From positions 34,567,435-34,631,434 of the forward strand of contig CM061223.1 in the NCBI GenBank assembly GCA_030844895.1: a DNA stretch of 64,000 bases, in the 5' to 3' direction. The position numbers and the translations under genes were made by a program. Positions 32,105-44,955 of this stretch are shown piece after piece. Numbering within the stretch: the stretch's first letter is position 1; each line of letters opens with the position of its first letter. This DNA is from Ambrosia x helenae (Eukaryota; Streptophyta; Magnoliopsida; Asterales; Asteraceae). Below the pieces are notes generated by a model. That model worked only from the letters and a program-made list of their open reading frames with translations. It did not search any database and was not told the origin of the DNA.

Positions 32105-33529
32105 ATGGTTATAGGGAATTAGGTTATTAGAAAAAAAAATAATCTAGTCTATAACCATAGGATTTTAATCAGTACTTGCTCCTTTTACTTGCAACCTTAC
32201 TTGTTTATATTCTTTATCCTACTTCTTATCCTTACTTTAGTCCCTACAAGAAGAGTGCTCTCCATCACAAGATATACTCTTAGACTAATAGGACAAATCC
32301 TCAGGTTTAGCCTGAACCACCTTGAAGATCTCGTCGAAATTCTAGATTTTAATAACGAACACGTGCAATCTGGAAGGGTGAACGCCTGTATTCTGAGTTT
32401 TCTGTCTAGGACTGGCATTGCGCGTAAATCCTAATCAGACGAGGGACCCGGATGCCTACCTGGGAATTCTCGGGATGAGTGTTCACTTATAGGCTAAAGC
32501 ATGTCTTCATTATGTTATTAGAATCTATAAGTTTTGATAAGTCAACGTTTTCGTTTATTCGTTTTAATTAATGAATAAATGATTACACTCACTTTCCTTA
32601 AACTAAGCTCTAAAATCTCAAAATTTTACAGCTTAAATCAATCTCATTTCATAACCATCTATGGATTTCACAATCACACTTCACCTTACCATTTTAGCCA
32701 CTTTTTAAATATTCAACACCCTACCCAAATCATATTATTTCATTTCTCCACATGTTACTTATTTTTTTAAAAACCATAACTTCATACCATAGCACAAACT
32801 AAAGATTTCTAAATCTTGTTGTATTTTCATTACCTAGTAACTTTACAAAGTACATATTTTTGTCAAAAGATGTCCTCGAACTTAAATTCAATTGTTTATT
32901 TATTGACGTAACAAACAATTTTCTATATAATGCTTTAAACTATTAAAAATCACTTAATAGAACCTTGATCTTCAAAACCTAATGTCATGTTTGAAATCTC
33001 CAACTAACGGGAATATTTTAATCAAAGCCCACTTAGCTTGTACTATTTAACAACTTTTGCTTTATGTATAAAACCAATTTTGAAAATAAGATTTTTTTTA
33101 TCCATAGGAATAATATCTAGTCTCTAAATTCTCCATCGACACTCACTCATTTTCAACTTGTTCAAATTTTTACAATATTTGGCATATACCACAATCATGT
33201 TTTCTTATACACTTGATTATAACCTTTGATCCAAACCCCAAAATTTACACTGCTACATAATCTCCTTACTATAAAATAAACTCTTTATAAACTATCTTCA
33301 CATTCACTATCTCTCACAACCTTGATTCTGCTTCAAGATTTTTCATCATCCTCTCAAGAACTAAATTCATATCCTTCACCTTCTCACACATGAGCTAGTT
33401 ACCCATGATAACCAAACTATTGAAACTTGATTGTGTGTTGCATCAAACATAATCCTTAGTTATACACGAGGATTCGACTATCTACCATATTTGAACATTT
33501 GAAACTAGAATTCATGGAATATAAACTAT
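32105..33529 (+). other. Non-coding internal region of the outer element
   Basis: No gag or pol motif in any frame. Much of it is duplicated: 32345-32500 resembles 39500-39660, and 32653-33420 resembles 39783-40442 closely. This repeat structure shows that the nest contains two copies of the same internal DNA. Confidence 0.6.
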
Positions 33530-33553
33530 TGTGACATCCGTCACTTTTATTTT

Positions 33554-33586
<33 letters not shown>

Positions 33587-34250
33587 TTAATAATAATATA
33601 AATAAAAAAATTCAGATTTTATTATATACATTTTTTTTACCATCTCCAAACCTTAACCCAACACATAATATATTAAACCCTGTTTTCGCGTCCCTTCTTT
33701 TTCCCTGTTGCTGTCCGATCGCTGCAGACCCGAAGAGCAGCCTTCAATTTTTTTTTTGGAAACATTGACTGGATTTAATGATGCCTTTGGACCAGCCATC
33801 AATCCCGCACAACTTGAATGCGTTTGAATTGACCAAAAAAATGAATTTAAGCTAATTATTAACATTCCATATCAACCCACATCAACACATTATAAATACT
33901 CGATTTTTATTCAATTGAACTCGCACACACAACCTAAGAGTAGCGATTTAGAAAACCCCTCTATCACATTCACCTATCAAACGCTGAAACGCCTTCAAAT
34001 CTAAGATTCTTGTTCGTGTTGACTTTTCTGTTGACCGCTTGTTCACACCTCTAAAACGCGTTGTAAGTTCAATTTCTTTTATGGGTTTTGTTAATTGGCC
34101 CTTATACTCCAAAAGCCCTATGGTTAATTTAGTTATAATCGCGTTTTATAATTGATTGAAAAATCTAGGGCTTGAATAAATAGAATTGGGGAAGAACAGC
34201 GAGTATCTTATATAATTATTTTGAAACAAAAATAACACAACCAACTTGTT

Positions 34251-34337
34251 CAGATCAGTTGGTTGGCCCCTTCTCACAAAAACTCTGAACCGGCCAAGGG
34301 CCAAGGTTCGAGTCCCATCATAAGTATTTTTTTTGTG
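34251..34337 (+). other. tRNA-like Pol III module in LTR S1
   Basis: A gatcagttggttggc A-box-like segment is followed by a perfect B-box consensus ggttcgagtccc (34304-34315). A run of eight T follows at 34327-34334, a Pol III terminator signal. A full cloverleaf does not fold cleanly, so it is tRNA-derived rather than a tRNA gene. Confidence 0.55.
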
Positions 34338-35331
34338 TTATTCTTTATACTTATATTTTCTTAATTCTTTTAAAAATCATTTTAAAATACTAAAACTATT
34401 TTATAAATTCTACAAAATTTATTTTATGATATTCCAATGATAAACTTTGCTGTCCAATTTTTAGTTTTTCAAAAATCATTTATTTAATATATATAATAAA
34501 TATTACAAGTTTATTCAACTAAAATTTTAAAATTCTATAAAAATATCAAAACGATTTTATAAAATCCCACAAAAATTTCCCTAAACTTGTATAACAATAT
34601 ACATTTCAGAAATAATCTTTATTTCTGAAAAACCGTTTGTTTAATATTTTTAATCAATTTTTGTTAGTTTTAATCATAAATAATTCATAATAAATTCATT
34701 TTACAATATTTTTGTACCAAAATTTTACATAAATTATTTCTATTCATTTGGAACAGAAATACAATTTGTAATTCAAGAATTATTTAATTTTAATATTTTT
34801 AGATATTAAAATCATATTTTTGACAATTTGAAATAAATAGATTAAATATTCTATTTTCAAGAAAATAATTTTATAAAAATTATTTTCACACTTAAAACTT
34901 AATGTTGAAACCATATTTGATTTAAAGTTTACTCAAAGACTTTTTGTATATTTATTTACCAAATTTGTCTTATTTATTAAACGTTTAATTTATTAACCAA
35001 ATAAATACTTATCCCCAATTCGAAGCCCTAGAAAATACTTATAGACCATATAGACTTAGACTTATTTGTTACATTATACATAGGGTGATACTTGGCAACG
35101 TTGGATTATACTTATTCAATTACACAAGACTTAACACCTTGCTAAGGTGAGTATTACTTATCCCCTTTTTTTCCGTTTTTACAACTTTGGGGTGATTCAT
35201 GCACAAGTATACAAAAGTTTCATATTCATTTACACATACATTTTATTCATTTACAATTCATATACGTGTCTTGTTTATCTTTGTGCTTATGTTTTAACAT
35301 GAACGTAGCTTACATACAAAATCATACATCT

Positions 35332-35480
35332 AGACATAACTTATGTTATGGTGCTCTTTACATACAGACGTAACTTATGTTACGGTGCTCATTTAGACGT
35401 AACTTATGTTACGGTGCTCATTTAGACATAACTTTGTGTTATGGTGCTCTTTTAGACTCACACGTGTTGAGGTGCTCATT
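35332..35480 (+). repeat. Five tandem units of about 29 bp with internal palindrome
   Basis: Units of the form gacgtaacttatgttacggt followed by gctcattta recur five times with variation (acataacttatgttatgg, acataactttgtgttatgg, actcacacgtgttgagg). Each contains an inverted pair such as cgtaac/gttacg. The same block is in LTR S2 at about 43537-43684. Confidence 0.7.
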
Positions 35481-35871
35481 ATCAATTTCATTGTACAACT
35501 TTACATGTGATCTTTGTCTTGTTTGGTTACTTGCGTGTTTACATAATGCCTTGGTGATGCTAGACACATGAATTGTACTACCTTTTCAAACTTATACTAT
35601 ATGTACAAAACTAAGTAGTACTCACCAACAACATATGTTGACAAAATTATTTTTCGTGCATGTTTCAGGATAAGCTGCTTGACGCTTCACATAGGACTTT
35701 GGACTTAGATTAAATCAATCAATTATCTTTATTTTTGTTGTCTTGTATTTAATTTCACATGTTGTAAAAGAATATTCAATAATTATATATTTACATTTTA
35801 GTACCATGAGCTTTTGAACAATCGTCACTACGTGGCACCTCGATGATTCCGCCATCGGTTGGGGTGTTACA

Positions 35872-36347
35872 ACTATTTGCTATAGACACACCTAGAGTCA
35901 TTAACCTTGTCTAGGGCAACTCTATTACAACTCATAGAAGGACACAAAACCCTAATGTAAGGTAAATTGGTGATTGCGGTCCGGAACGTAATCATGAAAT
36001 TACAGGTACGTTAGGGTGGTGTGAAATTCTATTAGGGCTTTGGTAAGAAACACTAACGATACATCGGAAATGAGATAAGGGGGTCGAGCCAAAAACAAAC
36101 CCTAGTTATTGGATAGTTCATTTAGCCCATCCATAGTCTATCATCTCATGCAACTTAAGTTTGGTGTTTATTCCCCATCGTTATTTTAGACTATCGTAAT
36201 CCAACCCTCGTAACTCACACGTAACACTTTATCCTAGTACCCATAAAACTTCTGCCATACTTTAAACTAAATGACAGACGTCCCAGCATTTACCTAAATC
36301 CTGTGTTTTAATAACTTCGGGACGAAGTTTCCAAAAGTAGGGGAGAC
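35872..36347 (+). other. Internal DNA ending in a polypurine tract
   Basis: The first 60 or so bases (actatttgctatagacacac onward) are identical to those after LTR S2 at 44076. It then jumps to a segment matching 44510-44600 and ends with gacgaagttt and aaaagtaggggagac, a polypurine tract directly before an LTR. No gene is present. Confidence 0.55.
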
Positions 36348-39300
36348 TGTAACGCCCCGCTTTTTTTTAAAAAAAAATATAATATAATATATATTTATAT
36401 TATATTCGCACAACTGTGGAATTTTCTTTCACGATAATACCTAATTAACAAGAAATATTTTTTTATTATTACTCACCAACTAATTTAAATTTCTTAATTA
36501 CGTCATATAGTGACGCGGTGAGAATACATCGGATATTAAACGACTAGTCGATTCTAAGTTTAACAAATTTAAATATAATATACATTCCAAATACTCGTTT
36601 TGAATCGAGTAATATAAATAAATTACATAAAATAATTATTCTATTGATTAAACGAATTTAAATTAAAAACGAGACGTCAATCATTAACGAGTTCGTATAC
36701 GCGGTTCACATCCATCTAACCCACCTAACAAACCCTACCTATTTAAATTTTCTTCTTATTCTTCTTCCTTCATCTCCTACCTATCTTCTTCCTATTCATA
36801 ACCCTAGCCTCCACCTTACTTCACCTCCATTTTTTTTCTTCTAAACTAAACCAACCTCATCAATATTCAAGTCCAACCCTCCCTTCACCCTCTAGAGCAG
36901 TGGCGGCAGCCACAGACCACCACCATAATCCGCCACCAGGCAACCATCATAACCCACCGCCACAACACCACTAAACTCATCCCATCCTCTCCAACTCTCC
37001 TTCCATTTCCCTGCCCTTTTCCTCCATTCTAGAGCAGCAGCAGCCACGCAGACTACCACCACAGTTGAGCTTCTCTCTCCCTCTCCCTCGTTAACCGGTC
37101 AGCGGCCCCCTCTGGCACCTGTGGTGCGGCGCCGCCACTGGTAGTGGCGTGGTGATGTATGGTGGTGAATAACGGCAGCGACGTGGTGGTGGTGCTGTTC
37201 TCGTTTGGATTTTGTGCGATTGATGATTTGTTCCAGGTCTCATCGATGGTACGTTGCTTGTTTTTGTTTTTCTGTTTGGTCGATCGATCTTGGGTTTCAT
37301 TTGGTCTTTTCCCTGAGTCAGATTAGTTATGGTGCAGCAAGGATGATGTCCGGTGATTGGTCCGGTGATGGTGGTCCTGTTTCGTTCGTAGTTTCGCTTA
37401 ATCATGGTGATGCCGAGATGGTTAAATACAAAACAAGGCAGGTCAACCGAAGTCAAACCAGTCAAGGTTTTGGTCAACAGTCAACCTCAGTCAAACATCC
37501 AGATCTGGTCGACACTCGGTTCGAGGCGAGCGCGTGTCGGTTCGCGAGTCTATTTCCCCGAGAGGTATAACGCGTGCTCTGTTTTAGTCTTTGTTATTTT
37601 TCTTTGGTTATGCCTACACAAGTAGATATAAAACATTATTATACGCACATGACATGACGAACCGAACCGACTTGTAGCAAAACTATTTTATTTATAATTC
37701 GGATTATCGTTTACAACTAACTTTTACTTGTGTACATTACATCAACGACTATCAAATATTGAACCAACTATACATACCAATTAAAAACATATAGTTCTCG
37801 CCATCATAATTTTAGCAACTATAATTCGTTTTTGTCGCATATAAAGACTTGGTTAAATAATAATGCATCTTGTGGGTTTGGACATTCGAATAGCCGAAGT
37901 GTACAAAATTTATGTATATATATTTATATTATCAGTATGATTATTCAAGTGTCGATATTCGTCAATTTAACATGTTATTTTCGAACTATATAGTGTTAAC
38001 TATCTATCATATATATAAAGATTACTTGTCGAGCGTATAGTTCTTGTTCGTTATAATCTAATAAGTTGAGTCTTTTGGTCGTGGGCTTAGTCTAATTATG
38101 TTGCGTCTTGTGATCTTGGGCGATTAATTTTTGGGATGAAAATAGACGACTTGCGTTGTCTGGCTTTATACTAAAACAGAGGAAACTCTGCCCAAATTTT
38201 TATTGAATAAAAGAAACATACCTAGCGTCTAAATATATAATTATGTTTAAATAAAACTACGTTTTACAACTAGGTTTTCTCCGAAATCAAAGCGCCTCAT
38301 AAATTAGTATTGTGACAATAAATCTAAAACGCTATTTTGTTATAATAGAAAAATGTAGATATAAATGGTGTATAATGACCGATCTACAACACGAATTAAA
38401 CGCAAGTCAAGTTACACATACGTTATTTTCTCTACCTCAAATGTTTCATTCTAACTAGTTCCAAGTCGAAAATCTGAAAGTATACATTATATATATAATT
38501 ATACATACTCATATATTTTCTAGAAACCAAACCAAAATATTATCGGTTCGTCAAGTTATAAATACTTTAAGACGGGTATTGTTTTCAATACGAGTCTAGG
38601 TAGTTAAATAAACTATCTTTACAACCAAGAAACGAAACAAGCTTATTTGCATTAGAATTAAGGGTATACTTTACTTGTAATAGGACACAAGAGATTTAAT
38701 TAATCCAGCTTCAGACATTGTTTGCTATTCTTTCATGATGCACTTCAGGTGAGTTTTACATAGCCCCTTTTCTATTTATCACCGTTTTTGGGGTGAAACA
38801 TGTTACAACATTATATATGCAATTCAATCATCAATGTGTCTATGTGTTTTTCTATGTTGCATTATGTCCTGAACATGACTAGGGTAAGCACAATTCTAGC
38901 ATAATCATTAACATTGATCAGCCGACGGTAAACATTGATAGATCTATTGGACTGACAATCCCACCCGGATACGTGCCTCCTACAAAGGTAGCGTGGGTGT
39001 TTGTTATCGCATAACATATTCGAGTGAACCATGAGCGTATGGGATGTACCACATTATAACAGTCACAAGGGTTGATTATGCACTCGATTTACTTCTAGTA
39101 TGTTTTCACATATGGACTAGACTTGCCATGACACTTGAATTGTACAAGTTTTATTCAATTATCAAAACCTATGTAATTCTCACCAACTTTTGTTGACCCA
39201 AAATATTTTCAAACTTAACATGTTTCAGGTTATAGCTTGCTTGAAGATTAGAGTTAATGCTTGAAGATGTGTATTTAGTATTACTCATTTTGATGTACAA

Positions 39301-39437
39301 TTTTTTTTTTTTTTTTGTAGAACAATTGTATGTAATGTAATTAAATCAAATATTGAAATTTATTATTTACCATGAGCTACTGAACAATCATCAATACGTG
39401 ACATCCCGATGTTTCCGCCATCGGTTGGGGTGTTACA
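36348..39437 (+). repeat. LTR copy L2 (3.1 kb) of a diverged subfamily
   Basis: It starts tgtaacgccccgc right after a polypurine tract and ends ccatcggttggggtgttaca. It holds a pyrimidine-rich leader-like stretch (36760-36880), the conserved core (38943-39010), a donor cag/gtgag at 38748 and an acceptor tttcag/g at 39228. What follows is internal DNA of the family but no primer-binding site, so it is not a simple 5' LTR. Open frames at 37091-37570 have no family features. Confidence 0.6.
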
Positions 39438-41741
39438 TCAGGCATAATGCCTACTCTTATTTTTGCTCCTTCAAAGATGTTGAACGTTAATGAGTGTGAT
39501 AAGGACACGTGCAATCTGGAAGGGTGGATGCCTGTACACTGGGTTTTCTGGCATAGGCAAGCATAGCGCATAAATCCATTTACGGACCTGTTATGCTTAC
39601 CTGGGGATTCCTGGAGTGAGTGTCCACTTATAGGCTTTGAAAAGTCAACGTTCTTGTTGGGCTTTACAGCTAGACAAGGGCACTCCAAGCATTTTATGCA
39701 AGCTTTTTCAATAATACTTTCTCGATTCATATACAATATTTTGTATTTCACGATTTTCATATATTGCTTACAAGTTCATACTTTCATAACCATCTATGGA
39801 TTTCACAATCGCACTTCACCTTACCATCTTAGCCATTTTTTTTTAATATTCAACACCCTACCCAAATCATATTATTTCATTTCTCCACATGTTATTTATT
39901 TTAAAAACTATAACCTCATACTTTAGCACAAACTATAGACTTCTAAAACTTGTTGTATTACCTAGTAACTTTACAAAGTACATATTTTCCTCGAACTTAA
40001 ATTCAATTGATTATTTATTGACGTAATAAACGATTTTCTATATAATGTTTTAAACTATTACAAAGTCTACTTAGCTTGTACTATTTAACAACTTTTGCCT
40101 TATGTACAAAACCAATTTTGAAAATAATTTTTTTTAGGAATAATATCTAGTCTCTAGATTCTCCATCGACACTCACTCATTTTCAACTTGTTCAAATTTT
40201 TACAATATTTGGCATATACCACAATCATGTTTTCTTATACACTTGATTATAACCTTTGATCCAAATCCCAAAATTTACACTGCTATATAATCTCCTTACT
40301 ATAAAATAAACTCTTTATCAACTATCTTCACATTCACTATCTCTCACAACCTTGATTCTACTTCAAGATTTTTCATCATCCTCTCAAGAACTAAATTCAT
40401 ATCCTTCACCTTCTCACACATGAGCTAGTTACCCATGATAATCAAACTACTAAAAACCTGATACTTGATTCTACAGGATTTTTTTTCAAAACATCATTGT
40501 TTGTGAAACTTGATTTCCCCTTAATTTGACTATTCACTGGACATTTAATTATTCATGATACTCGTGTTTTCATTTTCTTGATCTTATTATCATTTTGTAC
40601 CCAATTATGTCATACTCATAGGCATATAACATCTAGAAATTTCCTTGCATACTATTGTGTACGTACACAGATTGGAAATTTATCATATTCGATTACGTTT
40701 ATTTTATATCGTATAAGTTTCAGACTCTACCTTACATTTTATTGAAACATTTGGACTTGATTTCCATGAAAATCAAACTACAAAAAAACTTAATACTTGA
40801 TCCTACGGGGCTTTTCTAAAAACATCATTGTTTGTTATATGAAACTTGAATTTTTCCCTTAATTTGACAATCTATTGAACATTTAGTTATTCATGATACT
40901 CGTAATCTATTTCTATAGGCCACTAAGATAACACTTACACTTAATGGTTGCAGTACTTACAAACTTGCTTGCACGTGTGTATTATCCACGCAATTCTGAT
41001 AAACATTTCATTTAAAGGGCTCCTCGGACGAGTGGTAGCCCATACTTAAATACAGTTATGCTTACAAGTCATTGCAAACCAATGCAATTGACCTCATTAT
41101 TACATGGCCTCATTTCATTGATAACATCTCATTGTAACTCAACGTGTTTGTTGTGTCATCTTCTTGCGAAACTTATTTGCTGTAATGTGTGTTAGATTAG
41201 GATCATAGAAGGACATAAAACCCTAATGTAAGGTAAATTGATGATTCCGGTCCGGAACGTAATCATGAATTTACAGGTGCATTAGGGTAGTGTGAAATTC
41301 TATTAGGGTTTTTGGGTAGACGTCCAGTACGTTTTCAAGGTATCAAAGGTGTGGTGGGTTAGCTGCGGTACACCCTGTATACAAACACTAATGATGCATT
41401 GAAAGTGAGACTGGAAGTCAGACCAGGAACAAACTCTAGTTACTTGGTAGTTCATTTACTCTTTCTGTAGTCAATCAACTCATGCAATTATTTTAGGAGT
41501 CCTAAAACTTGAAGTTTAGTGTCTTACTAGATTCTTATTCTCCTTATTATTCGAGACGAACCTAATCCAATCCTTAACTCTCATCTCTCGAAACAATTCA
41601 CTCTATTACCTATAAATTTACGTCGTGCCTTAACTCAAATTTTCCAAACCACAGTTACCTTAATTTTTTTTTTTTACCCAAGCATCCATAACCCTATGTT
41701 TCTAATAACTTCGGGACGAAGTTTCTAAAAGTAGGGGATGC
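39438..41741 (+). other. Second internal copy ending in a polypurine tract
   Basis: 39500-39660 and 39783-40442 match the internal region at 32345-33420. The rest (40450-41741) is AT-rich without gag-pol and ends tcgggacgaagtttc and aaaagtaggggatgc before LTR S2. A short repeat around aaacatcattgtttgt occurs twice (40485, 40820). Confidence 0.55.
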
Positions 41742-44075
41742 TGTGACATCCGTCACTTTTATTTTTATATAATAATAATAATAATAATATTAATAATAAT
41801 ATAAATAAAAAAATTCAGATTTTATTATATACATTTTTTTTACCATCTCCAAACCTTAACCCAACACATAATATATTAAACCCTGTTTTCGCGTCCCTTC
41901 TTTTTCCCTGCTGCTGTCCGATCGCTGCAGACCCGAAGAGCAGCCTTCAATTTTTTTTTTGGAAACATTGACTGGATTTAATGATGCCTTTGGACCAACC
42001 ATCAATCCCGCACAACTTGAATGCGTTTGAATTGACCAAAAAAATGAATTTAAGCTAATTATTAACATTCCATATCAACCCACATCAACACATTATAAAT
42101 ACTCGATTTTTATTCAATTGAACTCGCACACACAACCTAAGAGTAGCGATTTAGAAAACCCCTCTATCACATTCACCTATCAAACGCTGAAACGCCTTCA
42201 AATCTAAGATTCTTGTTCGTGTTGACTTTTCTGTTGACCGCTTGTTCACACCTCTAAAACGCGTTGTAAGTTCAATTTCTTTTATGGGTTTTGTTAATTG
42301 GCCCTTATACTCCAAAAGCCCTATGGTTAATTTAGTTATAATCGCGTTTTATAATTGATTGAAAAATCTAGGGCTTGAATAAATAGAATTGGGGAAGAAC
42401 AGCGAGTATCTTATATAATTATTTTGAAACAAAAATAACACAACCAACTTGTTCAGATCAGTTGGTTGGCCCCTTCTCACAAAAACTCTGAACCGGCCAA
42501 GGGCCAAGGTTCGAGTCCCATCATAAGTATTTTTTTTGTGTTATTCTTTATACTTATATTTTCTTAATTCTTTTAAAAATCATTTTAAAATACTAAAACT
42601 ATTTTATAAATTCTACAAAATTTATTTTATGATATTCCAATGAAAAACTTTGCTGTCCAATTTTTTAGTTTTTCAAAAATCATTTATTTAATATATATAA
42701 TAAATATTACAAGTTTATTCAACTAAAATTTTAAAATTCTATAAAAATATCAAAACGATTTTATAAAATCCCACAAAAATTTCCCTAAACTTGTATAACA
42801 ATATACATTTCAGAAATAATCTTTATTTCTGAAAAACCGTTTGTTTAATATTTTTAATCAATTTTTGTTAGTTTTAATCATAAATAATTCATAATAAATT
42901 CATTTTACAATATTTTTGTACCAAAATTTTACATAAATTATTTCTATTCATTTGGAACAGAAATACAATTTGTAATTCAAGAATTATTTAATTTTAATAT
43001 TTTTAGATATTAAAATCATATTTTTGACAATTTGAAATAAATAGATTAAATATTCTATTTTCAAGAAAATAATTTTATAAAAATTATTTTCACACTTAAA
43101 ACTTAATGTTGAAACCATATTTGATTTAAAGTTTACTCAAAGACTTTTGTATATTTATTTACCAAATTTGTCTTATTTATTAAACGTTTAATTTATTAAC
43201 CAAATAAATACTTATCCCCAATTCGAAGCCCTAGAAAATACTTATAGACCATATAGACTTAGACTTATTTGTTACATTATACATAGGGTGATACTTGGCA
43301 ACGTTGGATTATACTTATTCAATTACACAAGACTTACCACCTTGCTAAGGTGAGTATTACTTATCCCCTTTTTTTTCCGTTTTTACAACTTTGGGGTGAT
43401 TCATGCACAAGTATACAAAAGTTTCATATTCATTTACACATACATTTTATTCATTTACAACTCATATACGTGTCTTGTTTATCTTTGTGCTTATGTTTTA
43501 ACATGAACGTAGCTTACATACAAAATCATACATCTAGACATAACTTATGTTATGGTGCTCTTTACATACAGACATAACTTATGTTACGGTGCTCATTTAG
43601 ACGTAACTTATGTTACGGTGCTCATTTAGACATAACTTTGTGTTATGGTGCTCTTTTAGACTCACACGTGTTGAGGTGCTCATTATCAATTTCATTGTAC
43701 AACTTTACATGTGATCTTTGTCTTGTTTGGTTACTTGCGTGTTTACATAATGCCTTGGTGATGCTAGACACATGAATTGTACTACTTTTTCAAACTTATA
43801 CTATATGTACAAAACTAAGTAGTACTCACCAACAACATATGTTGACAAAATTATTTTTCGTGCATGTTTCAGGATAAGCTGCTTGACGCTTCACATAGGA
43901 CTTTGGACTTAGATTAAATCAATCAATTATCTTTATTTTTGTTGTCTTGTATTTAATTTCACATGTTGTAAAACAATATTCAATAATTATATATTTACAT
44001 TTTAGTACCATGAGCTTTTGAACAATCGTCACTACGTGGCACCTCGATGATTCCGCCATCGGTTGGGGTGTTACA
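41742..44075 (+). repeat. LTR copy S2 (2.33 kb), preceded by a polypurine tract
   Basis: It is nearly identical to S1 and is followed by the same actatttgctatagac flank. Because a polypurine tract precedes it, it reads as a 3' LTR. It carries the same tRNA-like segment (42451-42538), tandem palindromic repeat and donor/acceptor pair. Confidence 0.75.
42451..42538 (+). other. tRNA-like Pol III module in LTR S2
   Basis: Same A-box-like gatcagttggttggc, B box ggttcgagtccc and T-run as in S1. I saw no base difference between the two across this segment. Confidence 0.55.
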
Positions 44076-44955
44076 ACTATTTGCTATAGACACACCTAGA
44101 GTCATTAACCTTGTCTAGGGCAACTCTATTACAACTCGTATGATATACTTGATACTTGATTGCTTACATGTACATATTATCAATTTGCAATTCATGTGTG
44201 TAATAATTGGTGCACTTAATCAAACAACTGATAGAGGATGAAGTACTTGCTCAACAGTTAGTAGAGTACCAAATAACCTACTCAACGATTGGTAGAGGTC
44301 ATCATGTCTGCTCAACAGTCGGTAGAGGCCCTACAACCTGCTCAACGACTGGTAGAGGCTATCGCACCTGCTCAACAATCGGTAGAGGTTCTTACTCACT
44401 GACTGGTAGAAGTCTTTTTCCTGCTCAACAGTTGGACTCATTTTTGGATACATTGTATACGATTCAATCACAAGGTTATTTTGCATTACTTACATGTGTG
44501 TTTAGAGTCATAGAAGGACACAAAACCCTAATGTAAGGTAAATTGGTGATTACGGTCCGAACGTAATCATGAATTTACAGGTACGTTAAGGTAGTGTGAA
44601 ATTCTATCAAGGTTTTTGGTAGATAACCAATTATAAACTCTAGTTACCTGTTTAGTATTTCTATAGTCAATTAACTCATGCATTTCTTTTTAAGATTCCT
44701 AAAACTTAAAGTTTAGTGTTTTGCTAGATTCTTATTCTCCTTGCTATTTTAGACGAACCTAATCCAACCCTTAAAACCCACACCTATCAAACCTCTTACC
44801 AAATTATTCGAAACAGTTTATTTTGTTACCTATAAATTCATGTCATGTCTTAACACAAATTTTCCAAACCACAGTTGCCCTAATTTCTACCCAATCACTG
44901 TCAACCCGATGTTTTTTTATAACTTCGGGACGAAGTTTCTAAAAGTATGGGAGAC
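44076..44955 (+). other. Internal DNA with a 30-bp minisatellite
   Basis: At about 44236-44420 units of the form ctgctcaacagtcggtagagg plus nine variable bases repeat roughly six times. Translated in one frame this gives CST(I/V/T)GRG repeats, but the frame is short (44207-44536) and has no family match I know. The region ends with a polypurine tract (aaaagtatgggagac). Confidence 0.6.

Larger units (their letters stand above)
33530..35871 (+). repeat. LTR copy S1 (2.34 kb) flanked by actat
   Basis: It runs from tgtgacatccgtcac to gttggggtgttaca. The 5 bases actat occur on both sides (33525-33529 and 35872-35876), as for a solo LTR. It holds an (ata)n tract, a TATA box (33891-33899), a cgttgtaagttc donor-like site at 34060, a tRNA-like segment (34251-34337), a tandem palindromic repeat (35332-35480) and a donor/acceptor pair (35147, 35668). 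It differs from 41742-44075 at only about ten sites that I noticed plus a microsatellite length change. Confidence 0.75.

Noticed and set aside
35332..35480. Regular tandem repeats that could suggest a CRISPR array
   Set aside because: The units are contiguous without unique spacers, lie in an LTR, and the genome is a plant.
37091..37570. Open frames of 120-128 codons on both strands
   Set aside because: They lie inside LTR L2 in a CT/GC-biased leader-like stretch and show no domain; opposite-strand shadows of each other.
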